Notes: a model not told the origin generated them from the sequence alone. Numbered from the stretch's first letter, positions 42,488 to 55,137 are shown. The stretch: 64,000 bases of DNA from Coniochaeta sp. PMI_546 (GCA_021432605.1 MU271148.1:255362-319361); one strand, 5' to 3'. Made by a program: numbers and translations.

Positions 42488-45400
42488 GGTTGGTCGCTTA
42501 GGGTTTGGCTTTGGACCTCAGAAGGAGATGTTGACGTCGTGAAAGTCACTGTTTGTGATAGTGGCTGAAAGGGGTCGGATTTTCAGTAGGATCTAGTCCG
42601 CTGCTGGTGGAGTAGTGTCTATCTTGCCAGACTGCAGTTGTGATAATGATCCGCACTAACGAGATTTCCCCGGGTTTGCAGGTGATTCAGAAAGCTGGAC
42701 GGGGGGGAAATGCTGTGATGAAACTACAGAAGATCTGTTGGTCGGTTTGATATTTCCTCGCCCGGGCGTAGCCGCCTTCGTTCGGAGATTAATGAATCTC
42801 GCTTATCTGGTTGGCTGGTCTAGCGGACACGGCTGGATCCATGGATCAAAATCAGCCACACGGACCAGCCACCCGGGTCTTTTATGGAGTCCATGGTAGT
42901 GCGGAGCCACCCGGCCGCACCTGCTACACAGTAGATCACGGGAAGAAGATCGTTATTGATTAGACTCTAGACTACCACAGTCCTGTGTCACTCTTCTCTG
43001 CCCATTCCTTCCATTTACAGAAGGACTGAGACGGTAGGAACCCCCGGTACCCCTGCCATTGACTTGTTACTTGTTGACGCGCCGCTTGGAGATGTGACAC
43101 CAAACTTGTTCTTTGCAAATCACTCATCTTGGACCACCAATGATCGGATCCTTCCTGTTTTGCCATGATCACTTCACGACTTCGCGCGACAGCTACACCT
43201 CCTTTCTGACTGGATCCCTAAATCCAGGCCAATTTTCGAAGGCCACTCTTCGACAACAAGCACAGTAGGATTGTCTACCTTACTGCGGAGCTTTGCTTGC
43301 ACTGATGTGCTCCTTCCGTTTGCAACACCACTCGAGGGACCAATAGATCGGAAGGTCACAACGAGATCTGTCTCGTGACGTGGGACACACAGTGCATCAC
43401 TGCATCTCGGCTAGCCGCAACATCGACATCGACTGGTGTCACGGTGTTCAGAGAATTGCATTCACCACCAGGAAACAATCCGAACAAACGGACATGACTC
43501 GGCCTCGGTTACCGGTCATGAATAGCATGCCACTGCCCGCCTCCGCGATACCTGCAACTCCCGTGGACAAAAGGTGCGGGAATCCGGAAACACATTGCAA
43601 TGTCCTAATGTAGGCTTGACATGTCACGAGCTGCGTAAGGTAGCCATTGCCTTGCTTCCTGTTTCTTTGCTGCGCCTACCCTACGAAGGTACCGCTATTG
43701 CCTCAATCTGGCTCAAATCCGTCATCACTAGCGGCGAAGAGGACAATCGTCATTGAGGCAATGCTCTGTGACCGTATGAGCTGAATGAGCCATAGGGCTG
43801 TCGAAGCTGATGAGTATGCCAGGGTCTTGGCTCCGAACCAAACTATTCCCAGGCTCCTCAGGCAAGGGATTGCCTAGATGCTTGCTACCCAAGATCAACT
43901 GCTGAGCCCATTTACACCGCCTCGTTGGGTTCTGTCCGCTGATGACACTGGAAAACCTGGGAGGGCGAGCTGGGCATGAAGTCAGGAATCAAGGATTTTT
44001 TTGAGGTGCCTAAGTCGCTTTCTAGGGAGTGGACGTAGTGACACTCGATAGCGTGGGGTATACTGCAAGAATATCGCGCGTCCATGAGGCGCCCGAGTTC
44101 TTCATCACTTGTGGCGTGGGTGTTGGACAGCAAGGCAGCAAGGCAGCCCGCCGCACACTGTCCGCTGTTGAAGAACCCGAGCGGTCGACTACCGCCGTCG
44201 TACCTGTTCTCTGAGCTGAGAGAACACGTTCTCTCCGTCCATGACGTCGCGATAGGGCGCATTTTGATGCTCAGGAAATGGGGCAGGTACTGTATCTGCA
44301 AGGTGCTCGGAGGGTGTGCAAGCTACATATGGCCAGCGCAGACGAGTAAATTGTTGGTGTGATGGATGATGCGGAGGACCAGACCTATCAATCTATATGC
44401 AAGGCCAGCAAAGTGTCCACATCCAAGCTCACCCCCTTCCCATCCTCCTACAATGTCCGTTCTCGGCACAAAGTGAGATGGCATCCGCCTCCGTCAGGCC
44501 TCCTCCATTGACATCCAATAGCCACGACAGGCGGAGCGGAGGAATCAAGCTAACCATAACCCAGGACAATCAGCTGGCTCTTATAGGTTAACCAACCTTA
44601 AGCGACAGATTCGACTTCGACTACATACATACGCCTGCTCTCACTTGACCGTGGGCGGGGGGAACATAATACGACTGACAATGGCTTCAATAACGGCGTG
44701 TTGCGGCATTGAAACTTCGCAACTAAGATCACATGTAGAACAAGTCTAACAAAGGAACCGTATCCACAACTCGCTGTCAGAGGCGATTAAACTTGGAAAT
44801 GCAAGTTGGGCCCCGGCAATTGGGTGCAAGAACACATTTCATACTGCCAACAAAGGCCAGGGAATGAAGGAGGGTGGTGGCCTAGTGGGAACTAAGGGTC
44901 CTTGCTCTGCTCGGGCATCAACAACGAAACAAAACCGGCCCCCAGATGATCCGCCAACATCCCATCATTCCACGTCTTATTCCTCACCGGTTCCTGAGCT
45001 TACACGAGATGGTTCGTTCGCTCGCCTCACTCTTGTTGGCTGTGCAGCTCCTGGCTACTTTCTGCTATACCTTGGACTGCCTGCTTACACAGCCGATTAT
45101 CTGGCCTCACTCGGCTCGATACATGTTTGTCCTTGCCCGCCTCCAAGGACGAGGATTATTCCCGATCCAGCGAAGCGGCTACGCGCTTCTGCAGTTTTTG
45201 AACGTTGATGTGCCTGTCCGGTTGCACCGAAAAAAAGGATAGTCCTTGTTTATCTTTTCGCAATCGAGCAGGTCTCTGCTGAACGCCGGCCTGCAGACTG
45301 TCCATGTAGCCCTTTTGACCGCTCTGGTTGAGATAAGTCCAGGCTCCGGAGGTTGTGAAACCTCTTACCGCGTGGCTTAGAACCCAGGTACATGGGATCT

Positions 45401-48400
45401 CTTGCGTTTCAGACTCACAACAAACGTTACTCCGCAGCGCATCTCCCGGAAGCGGGAAGCGCTGCGACAATTCCTGTCGTTGCCATTGCCGGATAATCGT
45501 GAGACAACATTCGCCGTGCTGAATCTCGAATGGAAACGAAAGCGGTGCTCGTCGATCATGGTTCACATTCAGGGACAGGGGTTGAAGAGTTTGACGCATG
45601 CCGCACGCACCAGAATGTGTAACACTAACAAGAACAACGACGAGTGTCTCGTCATCTTGCCCGTTCAAGCCCACAACCACGTGGAGCAACAAGTGCCTCG
45701 CTCTCGTCTACCTCTGTCAATCTCTTGAGTCACCGAGCTTGATTGAACGTTGACTGCGCGGACTGTTAACCAGCTACTTATGTGGTTAGGCGTGTTGTGT
45801 GTGCTAATGCTAAAGCCAGCAAGTGCCCTGGTCAGGGTCGCATGCTGCGTTTAGTGGAAAGATGCAGCCCTGACCGCCAGTTCATCGGCATCGCATTCAG
45901 CAAACGCCCAAAAAGGCTCTTCGCGACACGAGGCATTGACAGTTGAGGGCCGATCATGTTGCCATTGGCCGCAAACAAGACAAATACGCACAAGGGCATT
46001 GTCGTTTGGGCTTGAACAACCCCGCCAAACACTAGGTCTAACAGACTTTGGGACAAGCCTCATCTAACATGGGCTGTATGATGTCGGATGGTAAACTGCG
46101 AGATCCGAGAGCGCACAGACATGCTGTTATGCTGTTTGGGAGCGATGGAACCGCTTTAAGGTTGATCTCATCAATTCGCATCATGCTCCAGTCTCTTCGC
46201 CCTTGTCTCAGGAAATGGACAGCCATGTGGCTGTCCAGATTCAGTAGATGCTTCACGGTGGCCTCTGTCGATGAGCCTCAATCATGTTGCGTCAGAGTCT
46301 CGACAGCACCTAATCTCGTGAAGATCAAGGCAAGACGACAAGGTCCTGGGTGCCAAGAGAGGCTCGGCTGGTGATGCCCAACCGACAACCTGTATCGCAT
46401 TAGCCGCACTGTTGGTTCTTTAGGTCTTTGATAGAGGAACGCCTTATTCCAGGATAGCGTATTGTGTCACTCGGCGCGATTTCCGAGCCACAAGCTAATC
46501 CGTCCCAGGTAGAGAGGAAGAGATGAACAACTGGCGATGCGGAGCGAAGCGAAGCGGAACGGCTAGCTTGGCACCCGCTCCTGGAACTCCTCACCGTGGC
46601 TCTAGTGGAAAGCAGCCACTTCCTCTCCTCAGATACCGCTGACCTTCAGAGTTACCCGAAGTTATAGCATCTTGGGTCAGTGTCAGCAAAGTTGGAGATC
46701 CTTCTGCCAGAAGCCATGCATCTTGACGTGCAGGGTTGCGACTCTTCTCCATTGTTGTCTCTGATCTCCACACGAAACTTCGTGGCGCGATAGCTCGCAG
46801 ACAAAGTCATGTCAAGTCAGTTCGACGGCAGCGAGTCTGACAACGTTGGATGCATGGACACACCGCGTCTATGTGGTCATTCCACAACGGCAGCCACTTG
46901 TCCATCTCCATTTTTTGCCCTGAATGGCCCTGGTTCTGGCTGCGTCTTGGGGTTCGGAACATGGATCATGCTGGTTGCTGCAGATGCACCTCCCCTTGGG
47001 GTCCGCCCTATGCTGCTGCACAGCACATCCAAATTCCCGACCCGGGGGTCGGTGAGCGACAGGAAAGGCCGTGACTATGTTGCCAGAGAAAAAATGAGGA
47101 AAATTATCATGGAATCAAGAGGAAGTGCAGAAGGCCGAGGGGGAAAGAACAGCACCTTTTTAGGAATACGATGATGCCCATCGGCCAGCTTCACGGCCCA
47201 CCATCCAGTTGTTCTGAGCTCATCAGAGCCCAACTCGAACCTCCTTGACGGAGGGTTCTACCATAGTACAACCCCTGGTCACCGCTAACGCTCTAGGAGC
47301 TAGCGCCTTCTACCCATGCCTGCTCCCCACGCGGCTTACCATCACCGCTGAATGTTGGACCAGCACCTCGTTCAGGCTGCTGGGATCTATGACCCTAGTA
47401 GCCCAGGATTTACCGCGCCCACGATGTACTATGACCGACAGTGCGCAGCAATGTGCTGGCAACCCAAGGGCAAACGATAGAATACATGGGGTGTCAGTCC
47501 AATCTACGAGCTCATGTCATGCATGAATTCGTGGCCATGCCATCAGGCCCTAGTCGATATAGGGTTGTATGCCAACATCAAACCCTTTCGCTTCCTCTCG
47601 ATTCCACCTAGAAGAGGATCCCTCATGATGATTTCAATATGCATACACACATCCTGCATGGAGTGCATAGTGTACGTACCGAGTTGTACACCGACTCCGT
47701 GGGAAGGCCTGTAGCCCCAGTCTGTCCAGGGGGGGCGTGTGTGTTTTCAACATTCGCCTTTGTAATACTAACTTTGCCATTGTCGCGTTTGTGGCTTGGG
47801 CCTCAAGCTGTGAATTGCTTTTTCTTATTGTTTGAGGCTCGAGTGTTTCGAGTACGACTCTGGAAAGGGGGCTGCGCATCCGCCAGACCCATCTTAGTAA
47901 ACCCAGCTTGGACACGCAACCACATCTCAGGAGACAAGGGAAAAAAAAGGCCTGAAAAAGACAGCCTCTTGGGCGATTGGGCACGTCTAGTAAATGTACG
48001 AAACGAACTCCCGCCTTGTACTCTAACATAACATATGCTGTTATATACTGACTGCTGGCCTAGGCGAGACATGGGTCATGACTTACTTCTGACCACCCAT
48101 CAACCATCTACGACTCCCATCCCCGCAACTATATAGCATTGGATGCTTGTCTCCCGAACTCCACATTGCTCTTCCACGCCCTCATCACCTCACGCCCTCC
48201 CCTAGTCCATAAGTGTCAAGCAAGAAGCTCATCACTTCTCCTACACCCTGGTCACACTCAGTCATCAAGTACCTGCTGTTGTCACTCGCCTTGCTCCATT
48301 CACACGATTCTTGTCCTCCCTCATGTTGCTATCCAGACCTTAAAGCTTTAGATCGCTCTGACCCGGTAGCTTCGCCGCCTGTATCCCGCACCCCTGGTAC

Positions 48401-49101
48401 TCCTCCCCTGCCGACCTTTGAGCCACCTGAATCTCTTGGGTCATTGTTGTGCTCAAGCTTTTCTTCTTTTGCTTCGCTCGCACATTGGATCATCGACCCG
48501 CTACTGGCGCATCTTCCCGACACTTAGCTGCCTCTCCTCCTCTTCCCTGCTACGTCTTCTTCATTCTGCTTCGCTCCGCCTCTCGCTCGCGGCCGTGGCA
48601 GTCAATGACTATGGAAAGCTCTCTGGCTTCTCGTGTACGGAACCTGGACAACCTAGTTTAAGCAGAGGTACTCACCCGCTGGTGCTCCTCTCATTGCTAG
48701 CAACTCATCCTGTTGGAGCTCATTGGTGGGTGGCACGCCGGATGCTGCCAATCATATAGGCCTGCGTCTAACACAGAAACCGACGACTCTTGAACCTGGA
48801 CAACGGACTTATTTGGCATTTTCACGAAATATCCCTTCTCCTCCTAATCTCAACTCTCCAGCAACAGCACAAACCTGACTTCTATCTCGCCAACAAATCT
48901 TCCATCTCGAGCTCTAAGAACATCACCTCTGATACTCCAGTGGGGTTGCATCGGCATAGCAACCTCTTTCCAGAGATTTGATCTTGGCGCGAAATCCACG
49001 GTACCTTGTCTCTGTCGGTGGTGTTTAGCATCACCCAGCTTGAGTGAATTCGACAAAGCAAAGGTCCCAAGAGGCAATACAGGGGGCCCAGCATCTTTTC
49101 C
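42488..49101. other. 6.6-kb stretch without a convincing gene
   Basis: Between the divergent cofactor B and Myb-type genes. The open frames are all short and antisense pairs are common, as expected by chance. The largest, 178 codons on the minus strand at 45156-45692, has no recognisable motif. A 78-codon plus-strand frame at 45009-45242 starts with a signal-like peptide and is listed separately. Base composition is not strongly AT-shifted, so I see no obvious RIP-damaged element. It may hold the long promoter, leader and 5' exon(s) of the Myb-type gene. Confidence 0.45.
45009..45242 (+). CDS. Possible small secreted protein (weak)
   Basis: 77-residue frame from the ATG at 45009. It begins MVRSLASLLLAVQLLATFCY, a plausible signal peptide, followed by a short hydrophobic and basic remainder with only three Cys in all. 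No family is recognised, no intron is needed, and codon use is not obviously that of the neighbouring genes. It may be a chance frame. Confidence 0.15.
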   Translation: MVRSLASLLLAVQLLATFCYTLDCLLTQPIIWPHSARYMFVLARLQGRGLFPIQRSGYALLQFLNVDVPVRLHRKKG

Positions 49102-50894
49102 GTGACACAAGAGTACTACAGAGCAGTCGCAACCGTGGCTAGGACATCAGGCCTACACCCTGTCTCGCTTCCAAGCGCCAGCAGAGACAGAGACACATAC
49201 CAGGTCGCACAGAGGAGGGACACTCAGGTGCCTGTCCTGTGTCCTCATGAAATCGACGGCCACCTAGGCACTAACCTGAGAGTCGCCGTCAACGTGGATA
49301 TCGCGTCTCTGCTCAAGGGCTCCGCCGCAAATGCGTCCTCCGCGACTACGTCCCAACAGTCCCAGTCCGGTCAGGCCGTTTCAGCACCGGCTGCGGCTGC
49401 GGCTGCGACGACGTTACCGCCCATTATCGGCCCGCCATCCTCATATGCTGACGTGGCGGCGCCGAGCATCGCCGTGAGCTACGGCGCTCGTGCCAGGCGC
49501 AACATGCCGCAGTCGCAAGCGTCCGACTCGCAAGCCGCGAAGAAGCAGAGTAAATGGTCGGCCGAGGAGGATGCGCTGATCATAGAGCTCAGGGGCAGCG
49601 GTATGAAATGGGACGACATCTCCAAGCGCCTGCCGGGCCGGAGTCCAATCAGCTGCCGGCTGCACTACCAGAACTATCTCGAAAAACGGAGCGAGTGGGA
49701 TGAGGAGCGCAAGAACAAGCTTGCGCGGCTATACGAGAGGTAAAGTCACCTGCCGCCAGCGCGCGAAACGCACAATGTCTACCATGCCTCCTCAGTTGAC
49801 CGGAAATGCAAACCCTTGCGAGATCGGACGGGAACTTTTGGTCATCAATGCCCTCAATCTCTTGACGTTGCACACCCTTCGCACCGCACGCGTCATCGTG
49901 AGCCAGGTAGCAAAATGAGTTTTCAACTAACAGGCGTATTCACAGGTTCAAACCGGAAATGTGGGCGAAAGTGGCCGAAGAAATGCAGGTCCCATGGCGC
50001 GCTGCGGAAGCCATGCACTGGCAGCTGGGGGAGGCCGACATGGCACGGCGGGCAGGAGTGACACCGTTCTCGCTCCAGGCGCCCGGCCCCGAAGGGCCGC
50101 ACGGCACGCAGCCTTACCATCACCGCAACTCGCCATCAAGAACACACGGACACTCACCATCGCACGGGGGCGGGCCTTCTCACGGGATGCCCTCTCCGCG
50201 GTACGGGCGAACACCCGTCCCGGGAGCCATGTCGGCACACGGTCCGCCTCCTGGACCACCACAGGGTCATGGCATCGGTGCTGTGCCGCCCCCTCCACAC
50301 GCGAATATGCCGCCTTCGATGTCCGGAGCGGGGACGTTAGCGGCGCGCCGCGATAGTCAGCCCCCTAGACAACACCACTACCAACACCACCTACAATCGC
50401 CCAGTCCGCACGAGGGATACAGCATGCCCGGGCCGGGCCTCCCGCCTCTCCAGCCTGGCGCCCTAGGGCAGGGGCGTGGAATTCTACCCGGCGTGGCGGA
50501 ACTAACGACAGGGATCAGCCCTTATAGCACTCCGGCTTATTCACTCTCGGTACCGAGCGGCAGTCCCGTGGCGAGCGGCACGGCTAGCCCTGGTCCGGGC
50601 GGCAGCAGCAGCAGCAATACCCTGCCGCCCTTGTCGTCCTACCGTCATCCTTCGCCCCTGCCGCCGCCCCCCCACCATTACCACCAGCAGCAGCAACAAC
50701 AACAATACCAACCACAGCAACATCAAGAGCAGCGCTACAAACCACCACCGAGCAGCAGCGGGGCAGGCAAGCGGAGAGCGAGTCCCGAGGTGATGGCGAG
50801 AGAGACGAGCCGGAGGCGACACCTCGATAGGCAACCACGACAGCAGCAGCAGTACGACGACGGCGACTCGTCGGGAAGCCAGCGTACGCGTTGA
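49102..50894 (+). CDS. Myb/SANT-type DNA-binding protein (start unresolved)
   Basis: Visible coding parts are about 49102-49739 and 49946-50894. Residues coded by 49540-49730 form one Myb/SANT repeat (KWSAEEDALIIELRGSGMKWDDISKRLPGR, then CRLHYQNYLEK). A second, divergent repeat follows across the intron (MWAKVAEEMQVPWRAAEAMHWQLG). The rest is long low-complexity Pro/His/Gly/Ser/Gln sequence with poly-Gln coded by mixed CAG/CAA, and a basic end (SRRRHLDRQPRQ). No in-frame ATG precedes 49504, although the frame upstream (for example VNVDIASLL) looks coding. So either a 5' exon lies further left or the protein starts at 49504. The intron (49740-49945) is 206 nt. Likely a nuclear transcription factor; targets unknown. 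Confidence 0.75.
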
Positions 50895-51995
50895 CAATTA
50901 CAGACCACAGCGATGGGGCGACCTTGTCCGTACATAAGAGGAGGTGCTCCATCCTTTGGGAGAGCAAAACCCTGGATAGAAGCATATTTTTGAAAAAGTA
51001 TACGAGGGTGTCGCGTTTACAAGAAGAGACGGGAGGGTTAATGGAGTTGTGGGATGCTTTTTTTTTTTGTGTAAGGGGTGGCGGATGGAAGTGAGAAACA
51101 CCGAACTTCAAACGCATAGCGGAGCGAGCCGGCATTGGATGGGATATCTTGTTACGAGAAACACATACGACTTTCAGCGTTGATAGCCAACACGGCTCGG
51201 CATTAAGGGACAGGGATGGGAAGCGCTTGAAGTACCGCGCGCTGTGGTTCATATCTGCTGTTTGATCAGTTGATGGCATTTGCATTGCACATGGGGAGGC
51301 TGCGGACTCAAGTTCTGACCATTGTTATTTTGCCAAAAGGGGGACATGCAAGAATTACCACGGAGGGAGAGGTTGAGGGGAAGGAGGAGGAAGGGGGGGG
51401 GGGGGCAACGATACCTTGTTGAAGACGGCCACATGAGCTGGATCGGACTGCGATTTTGTTTTCATGTTTGTTTCCTTGTCTTGCTTTCGATTTTCGTTTC
51501 ATCATAATGTCCTTTATGTCTTTTGCCTTTGGTCTCTTTGGTTTCTGCTTCATGACACAAAACTCATCACGGCGCATATGGATACCAAGACAAAAGTTGT
51601 CTTTCCTGGGATTTTCTGTTCTCTGTTTACCTCTTTTAATGCAAAATTATTGTTTCCACTGCACTTCCGGGTATGAAGGGAGTTGCTGGGGCCTTGTTCA
51701 GGAAGATGGCGTGGGAAGGAACCGTAAACTACTGCAGCTGCTTCTGGCTTCACTTAACGAGCACGTTGGGCAGAACAGCGAATCGAATTGATCAGCGTTG
51801 GCATCTCTTTCTGCTTGTACCTCTTATCCAAATAGAGGGAGCATGATTATACCAGTGCCAGAAGTCTTCGCTTGTCGAGCTTCCTCATGTTCCCTTGTGA
51901 TGACCATCCTAGCGGCCTGTGACAGTACCCGAACGGCATGCCCCTATCCCAGCTCTTGAGTGATCACACCACGTACCTACACGAACCACAAGGCG
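50895..51995. other. Intergenic region between convergent genes
   Basis: 3' flanks of the Myb-type gene and of the Trm9-like gene. It contains an unbroken run of 13 G at 51393-51405 within a G-rich purine tract (51360-51405). No gene is seen. Confidence 0.5.
51360..51405 (+). repeat. G-rich tract with a 13-base G run, G-quadruplex potential
   Basis: Several GGG/GGGG runs precede 13 consecutive G on the plus strand, enough for four G-tracts. It lies about 470-510 bp downstream of the Myb-type stop codon. The exact homopolymer length may be an assembly uncertainty. Confidence 0.5.
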
Positions 51996-52886
51996 CTACG
52001 TGACAACATTCGCAGCAATCACCCACCAATTGTCCCTCTCATACCCGCTCTCAAGCACCGAGCCCCCAGCAGCCACCACATCTTCCTCCAGTTCACCCTT
52101 CCGGTAGAGATGGTAATACCTCTGGTAAGTCCTTTCCTCCTCCACTTTCGTCTTCTCCTCTCCTTCCACACCCTTCTCACCCTCCTCGCCCCCTCCTCCC
52201 TCACCCCTCTTGCCCTTCTTCTTTTTGCTCTGTTGCTGCTGCTTCATGACCCAAGGGACAAGCTGATCCTGCTCGGTCCCCTCATCCCACCCCCGCCGAC
52301 TATTCCCCTGCTCCAGAGCCCAGACATAGACCATCACCCTCCCGCCGTCTCCGCCGTCTTTCCTCCTGGCCGGCCGGACGCAACCCAGCAGGGCCCGGAT
52401 ACCGTCCACCCTCCTCTGCCGCGTGGAAAAGTGATGCACCACCGCAACACTTATGACAAAATCCACCACGCCATCCCGAAACGGCAACGCCAGTCCGTCA
52501 GCCGTCATCACCTCCCTCTTTGGCCCTCCGACAGCAAGCCCCTGCCCTTCCGCCCTGACATCCAGACCATCCCGCGCGAGACGAACGAGTTCCTCGCTCC
52601 GGTCCGAGCCGACGAGGTACAGGTCCGGGTTGACGGACAGGTACTTCCCGTTGCCGCAGCCGACGTCCAGCCCCACGGCGCCGGGGGGCTGGTCGAGCAG
52701 GAAGCGCGAGACCAGCGGCCAGGGCTTGTGGCGGGTTGCGGAGAAGTGCGGGGCTATCTGGGAGTAGACTTTGTGTACGTGGACCTGTTCGTAGAGGGCA
52801 GGGTCATGGTCTTCTGTTGGGGTGTCTGGGGTTGGTGATTGTTGGGGGTGGGAGAGGTGTGGTTGAGGTTGCGTTGAGGTGGACAT
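51996..52886 (-). CDS. Trm9-like tRNA wobble-uridine methyltransferase
   Basis: SAM-dependent methyltransferase of the Trm9/ALKBH8 family, which methyl-esterifies carboxymethyluridine at tRNA position 34 to give mcm5U. Single exon, 296 residues. Order: YEQVHVHKVYSQIAPHFSATRHKPWPLV (the family's N-terminal signature), SAM-binding GLDVGCGNGKYL near 73-84, an acidic strand end LVGSDRS, the DGLALPFRDGVVDFVISVAVVHHFS block, then a strand VMVYVWALEQ, PWVMK, and TYQRYYHLYRKGELEEDV near the end, all typical of Trm9. A lysine/glutamate-rich insertion of about 40 residues separates PWVMK from the last block, as in other filamentous fungi. The enzyme needs a Trm112 partner in yeast; that gene is not in this window. 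Confidence 0.92.
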   Translation of the reverse strand: MSTSTQPQPHLSHPQQSPTPDTPTEDHDPALYEQVHVHKVYSQIAPHFSATRHKPWPLVSRFLLDQPPGAVGLDVGCGNGKYLSVNPDLYLVGSDRSEELVRLARDGLDVRAEGQGLAVGGPKREVMTADGLALPFRDGVVDFVISVAVVHHFSTRQRRVDGIRALLGCVRPARRKDGGDGGRVMVYVWALEQGNSRRGWDEGTEQDQLVPWVMKQQQQSKKKKGKRGEGGGGEEGEKGVEGEEKTKVEEERTYQRYYHLYRKGELEEDVVAAGGSVLESGYERDNWWVIAANVVT

Positions 52887-53896
52887 TGTTCTTTATTCTT
52901 GCCCTCTCTATCTCTCGTTGGGTGTCGATCAATCCTTGCTCATAGTGTGTAGAGTTGCTAAGATGCCGAGCTCCTCCGTCGGTGAGTCTGCAGGATTTAA
53001 TGCGCGATTGACTGATGAGCATGTGTGGATGGCGGCGCATCACTTTCAATGCAGAGCCGGAAGATTTTTGACGTAACGTGGATTATTTAGCGTCGCTTCT
53101 TCAGCGTGTCACAGCGGGTAAAGACCCGATTTGCGACATCTCATTCTTTACAACAACCTCTGCATGACCTACCTGTCTTTAATGTCTTGACCGCCAGTTC
53201 CAAGAGGATATTGGCTCAGCGCAGGACAGCGTAAGTACCCAGGAGAAGAGCTTGAAGTCGGTCAGGACTGTTCACAAAGGTGACGATCGGGGTGGCTCAG
53301 TCAATTGGTGAGCTGCAGTCTGCTTAAGGTTCGTGTGAGAGAGATTGGGATGCGATTCATCGATCCATTCTGGCGAGGCACCGCTGCAAGACGCATCACG
53401 CATCAGTCACTGCGTAAGTGCCGCAGTGGTGTCGAGTCTGTGAAGGATCAAGCTCGCTGCACTCGTGAGTGCGGGGGGCAAGCCCTCTGTCGTCCTGCAT
53501 TCGAGGCGTGTGAGAGAACTGGAGGGGCAGCTTTGAGACCGAGATGCATATAGGCCTAGACCTGCTGCAAGAGATCTGAGCGTGCTTATGATTAAAATGA
53601 GATAGATAGAGTGCGAGAGAGATAGAATGGCTCTGGGTGTGGGATTAAAAATGGTGACTTGTGATGAAGGTGCGTCTTGCTATATAGATATACACTATAC
53701 GGCCAAAGCTAGACACACGTTTTATTACATTGGTATGTTGTGCCACCCTCCACTCGCACTCTACCGACTGCAGTCATACGACTAATTCCACGTTCACATG
53801 TCTTTATAGCCTCAACATAGCTTGACGTCTTAGATGTATGTTTATCTACATGCTCGTGACACACGACCCCTCTACCATGTTCACCTCTACTACGTT
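52887..53896. other. Intergenic region
   Basis: 1.0 kb between the Trm9-like start and the dehydrogenase stop. No gene is seen. A tRNA-like D-arm sequence at about 53290-53310 was considered and not accepted as a tRNA. Confidence 0.5.
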
Positions 53897-55137
53897 TCAC
53901 CTCTTGCCTGTATTCAGCGGGCTCTCGGGATCAAACACGTCCGTCGTGATCAGCTCAGGGTACTTGACATCGCCCTGCCTCAGCACCTCCTCCATCGTCT
54001 CCATGATGACAATGCTCTCGCTCCACGGCAGCGTCGCGCTCTCCTTCCTGCCGTCCCGGATGCACCGCGCGCACTCGTCGGCCTCCCAGAACATGCCGTG
54101 GCCCCAGTCGCGCTCCGAGTCGTGCGGGATCGGGCAGTCGACCACCTCCACCTTGCCCGGCTCGCTCTTCCTGATGACCTTGTACTGCAGCGGCCGGTAG
54201 GCCGGGCCCGTGACCTGGATCTCGCCGCCCGACCCCTGGATCCGGATCGCCGGCCCGCCCGTGTTGAGGCCGTCGACGTCGGTGCCGACCCGCAGCGAGG
54301 TGAGGCCGATGCCCATGCTCTTGTGCTTGGGGAACTGCAGGATCATGCTCGTCGTCTCGTCCGCGCCGGTGTACTCGTACTTGTTGACGGCGGCCACCAC
54401 CTTGGGCGCCTCCTTTTCCGGCTCCGGCTGCACGTGGTACAGTGTCTGGAACAGCCAGGTGAGGGAGTAGATGCCCAGATCAAGCAGTGCGCCACCCGCC
54501 AGGTCGAGGTTGACCATCCGGTGCGAATCGTCAAAGTCGACCTTGCCGTTGGGTAGGTCCTTGTTGAACGACAGATCGGCGATGACGCGGTAGACCGGCC
54601 CGATGACGCCAGACTGTATCAGCTCCCGGACCTTGATGCTGAGGGGGAAGTAGCGGGTCCACACGGCCTCCATGAAGAAGAGGTTCTTGGCCCGCGCCGC
54701 CTCGACTAGCTTGCGGGCTTGCGAGGCGTTGACGGTCAGGGCCTTCTCGCACAGCACGTTCTTGCCGGCCTGCAGGGCCAGCATGGCGTTCTGGAAGTGG
54801 TGGCTGTGCGGGGTGGCGACGTAGACGATGTCGACGTCCGGGTCGGCGACAAGCTCGCGGTAGGAGCCGTACGTCTTTGCTCCGGCGGGGGCGTCGACCT
54901 TCTTCAGGAAGTCGGCTGCCTTGCTGGCGTCGGTGGACGAGGCAACGGCAACGACTTGGTGGCGGACATCGTTCACACCACGGACGGCTGGGTTTGTGAG
55001 GAGGTCCTTGACGAACACTTTGCGATGTGTCAGTTGGATTTTCGCCTGGAGATATCTGGTGCCTGGGACTCACTCTCGGCGATCCATCCGGTCGCCATTA
55101 TCCCCCACTTCAGGGTGAACGGTGTTGAGCTCGCCAT
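53897..55137 (-). CDS. Gfo/Idh/MocA-family NAD(P)-dependent oxidoreductase
   Basis: Exons 55137-55074 and 55017-53897 give 394 residues. The first exon supplies the start of the Rossmann fold (LKWGIMATGWIAE), joined to MFVKDLLTNPAVRG by a 56-nt intron. Further markers are DVDIVYVATPHSHHFQNAMLALQAGKNVLCEKALTVNASQA, the conserved EK motif region (here EKA instead of the commoner EKP), then FFMEAVWTRYFP and the C-terminal beta-sheet domain with GGALLDLGIYSLTW. It most resembles the dimeric dihydrodiol/D-xylose dehydrogenase branch (trans-1,2-dihydrobenzene-1,2-diol dehydrogenase), which oxidises sugars or diols with NADP; the actual substrate is not known. Cytosolic, with no targeting signal seen. 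Start is the first ATG of exon 1. Confidence 0.9.

Noticed and set aside
45156-45692. 178-codon minus-strand frame in the gene-poor stretch
   Set aside because: No recognisable domain, and an overlapping open frame exists on the other strand; chance is the simpler explanation.
51960-52838. 292-codon plus-strand frame opposite the Trm9-like gene
   Set aside because: Shadow; the Trm9 signature motifs are on the minus strand.
53288-53345. tRNA-like sequence with a GCTC/GAGC D-arm and GGTTCG
   Set aside because: No acceptor or anticodon stem can be formed and the B-box matches only in its first half.
53834-54556. 240-codon plus-strand frame opposite the dehydrogenase
   Set aside because: Leu/Ala/Arg/Val-rich shadow of the true gene.
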